The notes beneath the pieces were generated by a model, which saw nothing but the letters and a program-made list of their open reading frames with translations, was not told the DNA's origin and made no database searches. A stretch of DNA of 27,872 bases from CALEUX01 sp037439945 (lineage in GTDB: Bacteria; Bacteroidota; Bacteroidia; Bacteroidales; Marinilabiliaceae). The position numbers were made by a program, and so were the translations under genes. The stretch lies in assembly GCA_037439945.1 (NCBI GenBank), contig JBBIVA010000041.1, positions 1 through 27,872 on the forward strand. The letters run 5' to 3'. Each line of letters opens with the position of its first letter. The first letter of the stretch is position 1. Shown here piece after piece: positions 15,058 through 24,685 of the stretch.

Positions 15058-15489
15058 ATGATGAATAGGAAAATTACTCTAATTCTGCTTCTGTTTTTTG
15101 TATCAATTACAGTACCAACCGGGGTTAATTCCCAGGAAGACCAGTTGTTAAAAGGTTGCATTGATAGTTTGCGGGCACCTTTTGTTTTGGGGGACAGGTC
15201 AATGAAAGCTTTTTTGACAGGCAATGAAGTTGCGGAATTCAGAACCACTTTTTTAAGTGGGAACATATACCGGATAGTTTCCTGCAGTCATGAGCCTTAC
15301 CTTATACAGTTTTCAGTATATGATACAAACCGGAATCTGCTGTTTTCGAGTGCCAATTACAAAAATGTAAGTCTATGGGATTTTAAAATGGAAGGTTCCA
15401 TGGAATGTATTATTGAAGCCAGATTAAACAAAGAAGTTGCAGAATCGGGGATGGTTTTTTTATTGGTTGGGTTCCGTTACAGCGAATAA
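15058..15489 (+). CDS. Small secreted protein paralogous to 137-598
   Basis: This 143-residue protein has a signal peptide (residues 1-26, cleavage near GVNSQ) and a beta-rich mature part. Two adjacent ATGs exist; either gives the same signal. Landmarks shared with the protein at 137-598, in the same order, are an N-terminal Cys (Cys34), APF (40-42), GNEVAE (55-60), TFLSGNIYR (64-72), VYD..RNLLF (87-96), LWDF (106-109) and a final GMVFLLVGF strand (131-139). Overall identity is modest, so they are old paralogues. Its stop lies 48 bases before the ABC transporter start, so it is probably expressed with that transporter. It could be a periplasmic accessory protein or a product of export, but there is no direct evidence for either. 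Confidence 0.75.
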   Translation: MMNRKITLILLLFFVSITVPTGVNSQEDQLLKGCIDSLRAPFVLGDRSMKAFLTGNEVAEFRTTFLSGNIYRIVSCSHEPYLIQFSVYDTNRNLLFSSANYKNVSLWDFKMEGSMECIIEARLNKEVAESGMVFLLVGFRYSE

Positions 15490-15537
15490 TACCTTTTTAT
15501 TCTTTTTTATACCCCTTAATTTTAAAAATTTTCTGAA

Positions 15538-18500
15538 ATGAGCGAGGGTATTCTTAAAGCTTTAATGCAGCTTTTTGCTTTGGTATCTTCCCCAAATCAG
15601 AATGACGAGGTTAGAAGAAACGTAGTAAGGGATTATCTTTCGCAACAGTTAAACAACAAGCTTGTTGAAGAATATCTGCTTTTGTATGATTCATTTCAGA
15701 AAGACCATGAGTCAAAATTCAAGGAAAAAGATAAGATCAGAAAAGTTTTTTCAGCAAGTTCTGTAAAGGTTTTAAAAATTGCCACAACCATAAATGAAGA
15801 ATTAACCCACTACCAGAAACTAATTGTATTAATTCAATTAATTGAATTTCTTCATTCAGGGGCATTAGGAATATCAGTTACTGAAATTGAATTTGTAAAT
15901 ACAATTTCTGCCACTTTTAACATCATTGAATCAGAATATGCTTCCATTTCCGATTTTATAAATAATAAATTTTTAGAGAATAAACATGCCGATATTATAA
16001 CAGTTACTGGTAAAATTGACAAAAAGAAAAAACCAGGATACCTGTTTAGGGAACATTTAAGGGATGAACTTTATTTTCTTAACATTAGATCGGCAAATTT
16101 ACTTTTGCTAAAATCAAAAAGTGGAAGTGATTTAACCTTAAACGGTCAATTATTACAACAAAACCGCATTCATTTTCTCCGTCCTGGCGGTTCAATAAGG
16201 CATACAAGGATAGTGCCAATTACATACACCGACATTTTTTCATATTTCCATCAGGACATACAAACTCATCCTTTCATTTTTAATGTTGAAAATTTATCGT
16301 TTAAATACAAGCGCCACCAGGCAACCCTGCACCCAATGAACTTTAAGTCTGAATCAGGAAGACTTGTTGGGATAATGGGTGATTCGGGAGCTGGTAAAAG
16401 CACCCTTGTTAATGTTTTAACAGGGATACTTCAACCAGCAACAGGAGAAGTTAAAATTAATGGTATTGACATACATAAAAACCCCTCAAAAGTAAAAGGG
16501 TTAATTGGATTCGTTTCACAGGATGACCTTTTAATGGAGGACCTGACAGTTTATGAAAATCTTTATTATAATGCAAAATTATGTTTTGATCATATCAGCA
16601 CCCCAAACATAAAACGTAAAGTCAATAAATTACTTAAATCATTAAGATTATTTGAAATACGCAATATTAAGGTTGGAAATACTTTAAATCAGGCTATTAG
16701 CGGTGGTCAGAGAAAAAGGTTGAATATTGCCCTTGAACTAATCAGGGAACCGGCAATAATGTTTTTGGATGAGCCAACATCAGGGCTCTCATCACACGAT
16801 TCCGAAACCATTATGGACCTTTTAAAGGAGTTATCTCTCAAAGGAAAACTCGTGTATGTGGTAATTCACCAGCCATCGTCTGATATTTTTAAAATGTTTG
16901 ACCAGTTACTTGTTTTAGATTCGGGCGGTTACCTGGTTTACAATGGTGATGCTGTTGAATCAATAAACTATTTTAAAAAATGTATTAACCATGTTAATCG
17001 AGATGAAACCCAATGCCCGTTGTGTGGTAATGTAAGCCCTGAACAAATTCTTACAATTTTGAATAGTCATGTGATGGATGAATATGGTAATCCAACACAG
17101 TTAAGAAAAATTTCGGCCGATGAATGGTACCAAACATTTAAAGCACAACAAATATCCGATGAAAAGGGCGAAATTAATTTTCTTTTACCTAAAATAAATT
17201 TCAGCATCCCCGGAAGAATAAAACAATTTTACATTTTTATAACAAGGGATATCCTGTCAAAACTGGCCAATCGCCAATATTTAATTATTAACCTTTTTGA
17301 ATCACCATTACTGGCCTTGATATTATCATCATTGTTATTATATTTTGATCCCGGATTAAACGGGCCAGGTGGATATATTTATTACAAAAACCCCAATATT
17401 ACGGTTTATATTATTATTTCAATAATAATTGCAATTTTCATAGGATTATCGGTTAGTGCTGAAGAAATTATCAACGACAGAAAAATATTAAAAAGAGAGT
17501 CTTTTCTAAATTTAAGCAGGTTAAGTTATATAGTTTCCAAGGTTTTTATTTTGGCCTGTATTTCGGCAATTCAGACAATTCTATTTGTTTTGGTTGGTAA
17601 CTCGGTTTTGAGAATTGAAGGAATGGGCATTACCTATTGGGTAATTTTATTTTCTTCCTCGGTTTTTGCCAACCTGCTTGGCCTTAATATTTCAGATTGT
17701 TTCAAGAAAACCATTAATATTTATATACTTATACCTTTCCTCATAATACCACAGTTAATATTGAGTGGTGTGTTTGTAAGTTATGACAGGTTAAACCCAA
17801 ATTTATCATCGACAAAAACAATTCCCTGGTATGGCGAAATTATAACAGCCAGATGGGCCTTTGAAGCTATTTCAGTTGAAAGCTTCAAAAACAATGAATA
17901 TCAAAAGCATTTTTTTGTGTTTGAGAAATTAAAAAGTATATCAACTTATAGAAAAGATTTTTGGCTGCCCGAAATAAAAAACCAATTAAATCTTTATAAG
18001 AGAAGCCAAAACGTGAAGGAAAAAACCTTAATATTGAAGCTTATTAAAACTGAAATTGAAAAACACAACAGCAAAAAAATGCCAGGCCTTGGTTTTTCAA
18101 ATACACACCTTTTAACTCATGATAATTTTGATACAATTGTATATAACAATTTAAGCAGGCACCTTGATTCAATTCGTATTTATTATGTTGGTTTGTATAA
18201 AAAAGCCGATGATTTAATGGAAGAAAAGAAACTTTCATTAATGGAATCAAATGGTGGTGAAGAATGGTTTATCCAGTTGCGCAATAATAACCATAATGAA
18301 GGTCTTGAACGTTTTGTAAGAAGATCAAATGAAATATTTTCAAATAAAATAATTAATTATAAAAATGAAATAATTCAGAAATTTGATCCGGTTTTCGAGG
18401 ATCCTCAACATCCTTTTATAAAAGCTCATTTTATTTCATCGGGGAAATTTATAAACGGCCAAATTTATGATACCTTTAAAGTAAACCTTACTATAATATG

Positions 18501-18612
18501 GATTATTAACCTTCTGCTGTTTATTTTACTTTATACAGCCCTATTCAGGAAATCCTATAACCGGATTTCAGGAATAAAAAGAAAATATATGAAGAACTTT
18601 CCCAAAATTTAA
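15538..18612 (+). CDS. ABCG-like transporter with TerB-like N-terminus, copy 1
   Basis: A 1024-residue fused half-transporter. Residues 1-180 are helical and TerB-like, and 181-240 form a beta-rich segment preceding the ATPase. The ATPase (about 245-480) has Walker A GDSGAGKS (281-288), Q-loop Gln328, signature ISGGQRKR (387-394), Walker B IMFLDEP (407-413) and H-loop IHQPSS (His444), all of the ABCG/White type. A linker with Cys482 and CPLCGN (493-498) follows. ABC-2 type membrane helices lie at about 583-603, 622-640, 666-690, 699-716 and 727-748. Residues 750-980 form a long, mostly helical insertion before the last helix (983-1003). It should dimerise and export an unknown substrate. The secreted-protein gene is 48 bases upstream and a hybrid kinase follows. 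Its paralogue is at 21546-24524. Confidence 0.9.
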   Translation: MSEGILKALMQLFALVSSPNQNDEVRRNVVRDYLSQQLNNKLVEEYLLLYDSFQKDHESKFKEKDKIRKVFSASSVKVLKIATTINEELTHYQKLIVLIQLIEFLHSGALGISVTEIEFVNTISATFNIIESEYASISDFINNKFLENKHADIITVTGKIDKKKKPGYLFREHLRDELYFLNIRSANLLLLKSKSGSDLTLNGQLLQQNRIHFLRPGGSIRHTRIVPITYTDIFSYFHQDIQTHPFIFNVENLSFKYKRHQATLHPMNFKSESGRLVGIMGDSGAGKSTLVNVLTGILQPATGEVKINGIDIHKNPSKVKGLIGFVSQDDLLMEDLTVYENLYYNAKLCFDHISTPNIKRKVNKLLKSLRLFEIRNIKVGNTLNQAISGGQRKRLNIALELIREPAIMFLDEPTSGLSSHDSETIMDLLKELSLKGKLVYVVIHQPSSDIFKMFDQLLVLDSGGYLVYNGDAVESINYFKKCINHVNRDETQCPLCGNVSPEQILTILNSHVMDEYGNPTQLRKISADEWYQTFKAQQISDEKGEINFLLPKINFSIPGRIKQFYIFITRDILSKLANRQYLIINLFESPLLALILSSLLLYFDPGLNGPGGYIYYKNPNITVYIIISIIIAIFIGLSVSAEEIINDRKILKRESFLNLSRLSYIVSKVFILACISAIQTILFVLVGNSVLRIEGMGITYWVILFSSSVFANLLGLNISDCFKKTINIYILIPFLIIPQLILSGVFVSYDRLNPNLSSTKTIPWYGEIITARWAFEAISVESFKNNEYQKHFFVFEKLKSISTYRKDFWLPEIKNQLNLYKRSQNVKEKTLILKLIKTEIEKHNSKKMPGLGFSNTHLLTHDNFDTIVYNNLSRHLDSIRIYYVGLYKKADDLMEEKKLSLMESNGGEEWFIQLRNNNHNEGLERFVRRSNEIFSNKIINYKNEIIQKFDPVFEDPQHPFIKAHFISSGKFINGQIYDTFKVNLTIIWIINLLLFILLYTALFRKSYNRISGIKRKYMKNFPKI

Positions 18613-18928
18613 AGATAACCTTTAAGCCAAAATAACGTTTGATTAATTGACTACTGAAAAGATAATTATTCGGGGTTCTTTAAAAAAATCAATTTAATAA
18701 TATGGTTATACTTTAATTAAAATGTGCTTATTTAATATACAACCAATTAAAAACTATAAAACATTAAACAAATTCATTTTTTCAGGTAAAAAAAATGCTT
18801 AACTATTTTAAGTTTTTCGCCCGAAATAATTCCTGTTTGCTAACCCAAATTAAATAATAATATGAGGTAAATAAACAGGTGATAAATATTTGTTTAAAAT
18901 TAATTAAACCAGAAATAGAACGATTTAA
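18613..18928. other. Spacer between the transporter and the hybrid kinase gene
   Basis: 316 A/T-rich bases. An AT-only dyad TTAAAG-ATAAC-CTTTAA follows the transporter stop codon (18609-18625). A small hairpin CTTAA-CTATT-TTAAG followed by TTTTT is near 18799. The latter could terminate the transporter transcript weakly. No gene is seen. Confidence 0.45.
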
Positions 18929-21493
18929 ATGATATTTTTGAAAAGAAAAAAGGGTTGGGATACAGCTGTTATAATTGCTGTTATTTATTTCATATTGGGT
19001 ATAATCTGGTTAATTTATTCAGGTAATACAAAACCGGAAAACCAATCAGGTATTATAAATAATTTCTTTTTCCACAATTTATCGGGAATTCTGTATTTCC
19101 TGGGAATATCAGGATTATTATCGCTATTGATTTACAAACAAATAACAAATCGCGACCAGCAAATCAACAAACTTAAAAAAAACAATTATCTGTTAAACCA
19201 ATTTACCGGCAAAAGCACTGGATTAAACATATTCATTATTGATAAGAACGGAACAATAATTTTTTCCAGGGGTGATAATATTATCTGGCCTGGAAAAAAG
19301 TCATCTGAACTGGAAGGTTCAAATATTTTCAAAAACCCATTTAAAAGCAATGATATTGGCTCATTTACAGGTTTCTACCGAAACCTGTGGAATGTAAAAC
19401 AAAACCTTAAACAAGAGATTAACATATCGGGACAACTGTACGAAATTCAAGGGTCAATTATTCTTAGTGATTTTGAAAATGAGCTATCCTATGATGTTGC
19501 ACTGCTAATTTTTAAAGATATAACCCAGGTAAAAAGAAACGACGACCTGGTAAAAAGCGAAAAAGCAATTCACGACCAAAAGATTAGGGAATTTAACATG
19601 TTATTAACTCAGGCCCAAGCGTTAAACGAAAACCAACATTTAATAATTGATAATCTTTTTAATGGAATAATCCTGTTTTCAATTGACCCATTTGGTGCGC
19701 CTGGCCGTATTAAGGAAATTAACAAGGCAGCATGTAATATACTGGGATTATCAACCGAAGATTGCGATGAAGATAGTTTAAAAAAAGTATTAAAATTTGA
19801 TTCATCATTTGATTCGTCAAAAGTATTTGAAAACGATTACAGGCAAATAAAGCAGGTTATAGTGCGGTGTAAAACTGCATCGGCGCTAAAACCGGAAATA
19901 AAATCCATTGAGTTAATTGGCAAACATTTATCAAGCCCCACAGGTTCATTTATTCTTTTTATTGTCAGAGATATCAAAACGGAAGTTCAGGTAAGGTTAA
20001 ACAACTTAACATTGAATTTATTTTCGTTACTGGGAGGGCTGTCGCAAGGCGTAATGCTCATAAAAAAGGATGGGGCCTGTTACTTCGTTAACAATTTTAT
20101 GAAAGAAATTTTAAAAGATAACAAAGCCGAATGGGAAAATATAAATTTGTCAGACCTCGCCACCCAAGGGACCGATATTGACATTTCGGGGTATTTTAAA
20201 AGATGCCTGGATGGTGAAATAATAGAAATTCCTGAATATAAATTAACAATACATAAAAACAGAAGATTCTCTTCAATCTTATACCCAATAAGCAATGATG
20301 CTGGTGATGTTGAAATTATATTACGTTTAGTAAATGATATTACATCAGTTAATAATGAAGAAAACAAGCTTCAAATTCTTAAGGAATATAGTAATGAAAG
20401 TAATTTGTTACGTACAGTTTTCCTTTCAAACCTATCTCATGAAATTAGGACCCCAATGAACGGAATTCTTGGTTTTATTGATATACTTGAGAATGAAGGG
20501 TTAAATGAGAGCCAGAATACGTATTTGAAATATATCCGCCAAAGTTTTGATGCTTTGTTGGATATGCTTAACTTATTATTTGAAATTTCTCAAATTGAGA
20601 ATAAAAAGGTTGTTATTCAAAGTGAGTGGTTTGAATTAACAGATTTATCAAAAGAAATTGAGAAATATGCTGAAGAACAACTAATTAAAAAAGGCAAAAC
20701 AAAAACAACATTTACTTTGGTACCTCCAAAAAGGAATGAATCTGGAAATATATTTAACGATAAGGGTAAATTGTTGAGCATATGGAAAATATTAATCAAC
20801 AATGCGGTTAAATTTACCCCACAAGGTAATATTGAAGCAGGTATTAAAATGGTTGATGATGAACAACTTGAGTTCTGGGTAAGCGATACTGGAGTTGGTA
20901 TTAAAGCCTTTAATATAAATGCCATATTTCTGCCATTTGCAACTTTTAATCATTCAAAGCATTTAATATTTGGTGGTTTAGGGCTTGGCTTACCAATTGC
21001 AAGGGCCTATACCGAACTTTTAGGCGGAAAAATTGATGTAAAATCTGAAGAGTCAACAGGTTCGAGGTTTATTGTTAAAATACCGTTAAAAAAGGGGGTA
21101 GTGTTATTACAAAAGAAAAAATCTGCCTACCCAATCCGCCGTAAGCTCCTGGTAGTTCAACATGGCTTTGAAAGTGCAGGGGACATAATAAGTTATCTGG
21201 GTAATTTTGGTGTGGAAGTAATACATGTTCAAACCGGAACTTATGCTATAGAACTATTGCTTGACCAGAAGGATATTGACCTTGTAATTAGTGACACAAG
21301 GCTGTCGGATATGAATGGCATGGAATTGCTAAAGGCTGTTAAACGTATGCGCCCTAATTTGCCGGTTTTGGCACAAACCTCATTTTTAATTGCCGAGGAG
21401 AAAAATCAATATATAAATTCCGGTTTTGATGATTACCTGGTTAAACCAATTAACAAATCAATACTTCACTCCTGGATAAAGAATGGTAACTAA
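18929..21493 (+). CDS. Membrane hybrid histidine kinase with an altered receiver
   Basis: An 854-residue sensor kinase. Two membrane helices (about 11-30 and 52-69) enclose a short periplasmic loop, so sensing is probably in the membrane or cytoplasm. Three PAS-like segments follow (about 95-205, 235-350, 365-475). The dimerisation domain holds FLSNLSHEIRTPMNG with His504. The catalytic domain has the N box (Asn624/625), DTGVGI (653-658) and GGLGLGL (682-688). The C-terminal receiver (about 738-854) keeps the phosphorylation-site position Asp789 in VISDTRLSD, Thr817 and Lys839. It reads LLVVQHGFES where receivers normally have a pair of acidic residues for magnesium. It may therefore be weakly phosphorylated or not at all. 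No output-domain regulator is adjacent. It is 316 bases downstream of the transporter, same strand. Confidence 0.9.
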   Translation: MIFLKRKKGWDTAVIIAVIYFILGIIWLIYSGNTKPENQSGIINNFFFHNLSGILYFLGISGLLSLLIYKQITNRDQQINKLKKNNYLLNQFTGKSTGLNIFIIDKNGTIIFSRGDNIIWPGKKSSELEGSNIFKNPFKSNDIGSFTGFYRNLWNVKQNLKQEINISGQLYEIQGSIILSDFENELSYDVALLIFKDITQVKRNDDLVKSEKAIHDQKIREFNMLLTQAQALNENQHLIIDNLFNGIILFSIDPFGAPGRIKEINKAACNILGLSTEDCDEDSLKKVLKFDSSFDSSKVFENDYRQIKQVIVRCKTASALKPEIKSIELIGKHLSSPTGSFILFIVRDIKTEVQVRLNNLTLNLFSLLGGLSQGVMLIKKDGACYFVNNFMKEILKDNKAEWENINLSDLATQGTDIDISGYFKRCLDGEIIEIPEYKLTIHKNRRFSSILYPISNDAGDVEIILRLVNDITSVNNEENKLQILKEYSNESNLLRTVFLSNLSHEIRTPMNGILGFIDILENEGLNESQNTYLKYIRQSFDALLDMLNLLFEISQIENKKVVIQSEWFELTDLSKEIEKYAEEQLIKKGKTKTTFTLVPPKRNESGNIFNDKGKLLSIWKILINNAVKFTPQGNIEAGIKMVDDEQLEFWVSDTGVGIKAFNINAIFLPFATFNHSKHLIFGGLGLGLPIARAYTELLGGKIDVKSEESTGSRFIVKIPLKKGVVLLQKKKSAYPIRRKLLVVQHGFESAGDIISYLGNFGVEVIHVQTGTYAIELLLDQKDIDLVISDTRLSDMNGMELLKAVKRMRPNLPVLAQTSFLIAEEKNQYINSGFDDYLVKPINKSILHSWIKNGN

Positions 21494-21545
21494 ATCTAAA
21501 TCCGGAATTGGTTAATTAACGTCCCAAATTTAGCTACATTCCTTT

Positions 21546-24524
21546 CTAATATTTTACCGGCCTAACTAAAGCTGCTATTGATATAGCGCATGTAAACAAA
21601 ATTATAATAATTAAATTAAAGGTTGGGGTAGAAACCGGCTTACTGCCAATTTTCTTGGTAGGTGCATAAAAATGAGACCGTCCAAAGGGATTTTCGGCAT
21701 CAAAATATATGGGAAATAACCTCCTGATATAATTGGTTTTAGTTGTTATCAGTTTATTAGTATTCCTTTCATCGGTTAGCACCTCCTCAAGCTTTTTATT
21801 GGTTGTTCCCTTTTTCAGTTCATTATAACATTCATCTGTCATCAGCTTAATTTCCTCATCTTTTGCATATTGAATAGAATCCTGAACATTAGAGAAATAA
21901 CTGCGAACATCGTTAATATAATTAAGAAAAACCCCGCTATTAATTGAATCGCCATTTTGAGGGAACTTCCAGGCCAGGGGTTCTAATTGTGAAATACCGT
22001 TTTTAATAAGTTTATAGTTTGTTGAATCAGGGGTCAGGTAAAAAGAAGATGAGTATGAATAATCAAAAAAGTCTTTTTCAAGCTCAGGGATCATAAAACT
22101 TTTGTAATAAGAATATTCTGCCACTTTTTTATTGTAGTTATAAAACTTGTCGGAGTAGCTGTTTTCAATAAAAAGACCAACCGAAATTGCCTCATAGGCC
22201 CATCGTGAGGTCATTAAATTAGCAAAGCCGGGAACATATTTTTCTGATGCAAATGTTGGGTTTATCTTATTAAAATCAATAACAGTTCCTGAAAATAAAA
22301 TTTGTGGGATTAATAAAAATGGAATAGCTACATAAACAGAAGCAATGGTTTTAAAAAAAGATGATAGAAGAAGCCCCATTGCATTTGCATTTATTGCGGT
22401 TAGCCATAAAGTAATAAAAAACAATCCTGAAATGTTGGGCAGTTTTAATATAGCCTTACATATTATTAAAAAGCTTGCCATTTGAATTCCTGACAAAATT
22501 GATAAGAATATTAGCTTGGAAAAAAAATAGGACGAATAACTTAGGTTAAGAAATGATTCCCTTTTTAACGATGCCCTGTCTTTGATTATTTCGGTTGCCC
22601 CTCCCATTACACCAACAAATAAGGCAACAATAACACTCATAAAAATGAAAGCCGGCATATTATCGTTTTCATAATATTGGTAATGGCCAACCGATGGGTT
22701 AATATGCCTGGTAAACAAACTTAAAACAACCGAAAGTATTGGAGTTAACAGCAACGAAAGTAAAAGATACTGGTAATCTTTTAACTTTGTTAATAAATTA
22801 CGGGAAAAGTAAACCCTGAACTGCTCATAAATTCCTGGAATCTTTATTTTTGATGGATCCAAATGATCCAATTCATCCACATCTTCATTTACACTACTGT
22901 TTTCAATCAAAAAATGTTTATGCCATCTTTTGGGGGTAATTTGCCTTCTGCTTTTGCTTTCATCTAAAATTCTTACTTTTTCAACCTGGGTGAGGTTAAA
23001 TACATCATCGGGGTTTAAATTACCACAATGTGGGCATTCATTTTGGTGCGCATCAACAAACCTGAGCCTTGTTTTCAGATAAGAAACAACATGCATTGAG
23101 GGCCCAAAATAAACAGGGTAACCACCCTGGTCAATAAATAATAGCTTATCAAACATTTTAAAGATTTCAGACGAGGGCTGGTGAATATTCATAATTATAA
23201 GCCTGCCCTTATTAGCTGATTGCCTTAAAACATTTATTATTAAAGCTGAATCCTTTGATGAAAGCCCGGAAGTAGGTTCATCAAGAAACAGGATTCCCGG
23301 GTCACGCACGAGTTCAAGCGCTATATTAAGCCTTTTTCTCTGACCACCGCTAATTATCTTGTCCAACGGGCTGCCCACCTCAAGGTCTCTAATATCCCAC
23401 AACCCCAGCTCTTTTAATATGTAACTAACCTTCCTTACCTGTTCGGCCCTCGATAAATTGGTCAGTGATAACCTTGCTATAAAAAACAAATTTTGAAAGG
23501 CCGTTAAGTTTTCATAAAGGGCATCGTCCTGGGGGACATAACCGATATATCCTTTTATTTTTTCTGATGATGAATGGACATTTATCCCATTAAGGGTTAC
23601 TGAGCCACTATATGGTTTATTTAATCCTATCAGGAGGTTCATAAGCGTTGTTTTCCCCGAACCGCTACCTCCCATAATTGCCAACAATTCTCCCGTTGCA
23701 ACTGAAAAATTAACCTTATTAATTCCATAATTCCCATTGGGGAAACGGTATTCAAGGCCTGAAACTTTAAGTGTTAAACTAACTGACTTATCTGATTTTA
23801 CAAAATAACGCAATATTTCATTATAGCTAAGTGACTTAACCCCGTTAATATATATTATGTCACCTTTACCCAAAATGTAGGTCCTGCGTTTCAATAACTG
23901 GTTGCCACCAATAATAAACTGCGACTCTCCGCTTATTTTAAACAAAATAGTATCCAAACGGGGAAACCTTACAAAAACCAATTTACCATTAACCTCGGGC
24001 ATGTATTGAACATTTACACCGGTAATTTTAAAATTCTGATTATCGGTAATTACCAATAAAGGGTTTAAATTGCTAATTCCCTCATAAGTATCATCAACAT
24101 ATGCAATGCAATCTTTAAGGTCATCTGATGAAATCTCCAATTTGGATGCAATACTACCTAAGATCTCCGCTTCGTAATGTTTGCCGGAATCAGAAAAGAA
24201 CATCACCGGCTTAAAGTCCAACAGGTACATCAATATTAACTGCCTTTGTGCCAATGTATATTCCTTGGAAAGTATATAGCAATGAGCCTCTAATTCGTTT
24301 TGAAAAAATTCTTTCTGGTTTAAACCAGGTTTTTGGAATTCAGCGAGGTAAAAGGAGATTCTTTCTTCAAAAATTTCCAATCCCTTATTGGTTGTTTCAG
24401 GCGAAAACTGGGTTGAGAGATATACTTCGAGCATATTTCTGAATAAACCATAACTTGTTCCGGGTTTATATGCTGCTATAGCTCCAAATAGTGATATAAC
24501 TGAAAAAAGAGATTTTTCTCTCAT
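21546..24524 (-). CDS. ABCG-like transporter with TerB-like N-terminus, copy 2
   Basis: A 992-residue paralogue of the transporter at 15538-18612 with the same order of parts: helical TerB-like region (1-155), beta-rich segment (156-245), then the ABCG-type ATPase. Walker A is GGSGSGKTT (285-293), the signature ISGGQRKR (391-398), Walker B ILFLDEP (411-417) and the H-loop IHQPSS (His448). The linker again contains a C-P-x-C-G-N motif (497-502). Membrane helices cluster in the region after about residue 580, followed by a long helical insertion that ends in NPFGRSHFYAP, then a final helix. The conserved SRWAYEAISV segment matches ARWAFEAISV in copy 1. It faces the kinase at 18929-21493 tail to tail, 52 bases apart, and lies downstream of the kinase at 24686-27463. 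Substrate unknown. Confidence 0.9.
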   Translation of the reverse strand: MREKSLFSVISLFGAIAAYKPGTSYGLFRNMLEVYLSTQFSPETTNKGLEIFEERISFYLAEFQKPGLNQKEFFQNELEAHCYILSKEYTLAQRQLILMYLLDFKPVMFFSDSGKHYEAEILGSIASKLEISSDDLKDCIAYVDDTYEGISNLNPLLVITDNQNFKITGVNVQYMPEVNGKLVFVRFPRLDTILFKISGESQFIIGGNQLLKRRTYILGKGDIIYINGVKSLSYNEILRYFVKSDKSVSLTLKVSGLEYRFPNGNYGINKVNFSVATGELLAIMGGSGSGKTTLMNLLIGLNKPYSGSVTLNGINVHSSSEKIKGYIGYVPQDDALYENLTAFQNLFFIARLSLTNLSRAEQVRKVSYILKELGLWDIRDLEVGSPLDKIISGGQRKRLNIALELVRDPGILFLDEPTSGLSSKDSALIINVLRQSANKGRLIIMNIHQPSSEIFKMFDKLLFIDQGGYPVYFGPSMHVVSYLKTRLRFVDAHQNECPHCGNLNPDDVFNLTQVEKVRILDESKSRRQITPKRWHKHFLIENSSVNEDVDELDHLDPSKIKIPGIYEQFRVYFSRNLLTKLKDYQYLLLSLLLTPILSVVLSLFTRHINPSVGHYQYYENDNMPAFIFMSVIVALFVGVMGGATEIIKDRASLKRESFLNLSYSSYFFSKLIFLSILSGIQMASFLIICKAILKLPNISGLFFITLWLTAINANAMGLLLSSFFKTIASVYVAIPFLLIPQILFSGTVIDFNKINPTFASEKYVPGFANLMTSRWAYEAISVGLFIENSYSDKFYNYNKKVAEYSYYKSFMIPELEKDFFDYSYSSSFYLTPDSTNYKLIKNGISQLEPLAWKFPQNGDSINSGVFLNYINDVRSYFSNVQDSIQYAKDEEIKLMTDECYNELKKGTTNKKLEEVLTDERNTNKLITTKTNYIRRLFPIYFDAENPFGRSHFYAPTKKIGSKPVSTPTFNLIIIILFTCAISIAALVRPVKY

Positions 24525-24551
24525 ATAATTTCAAAAATATTAAAAAACAAA

Positions 24552-24572
24552 AATTGTTTTAGAAAAACAATT
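24552..24572 (-). terminator. Perfect palindrome between kinase 2 and transporter 2
   Basis: AATTGTTTT (24552-24560) and AAAACAATT (24564-24572) form a 9-base perfect stem with a 3-base loop. On the minus strand it is followed by a TTTTTGTTTTTT run, as in an intrinsic terminator, but the stem is A/T-rich and therefore weak. It might reduce read-through from the kinase into the transporter, or be an operator for transporter 2. Confidence 0.4.
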
Positions 24573-24685
24573 GTATTAAGAATATTAAAATCAGAAAGCA
24601 ATTTATTGAATATAGGGTGTTTTAAAAAAATTGGGCTAATAAACTTTTAAACTATTTTATTCCCGGTAATACAGTAATTTATATT

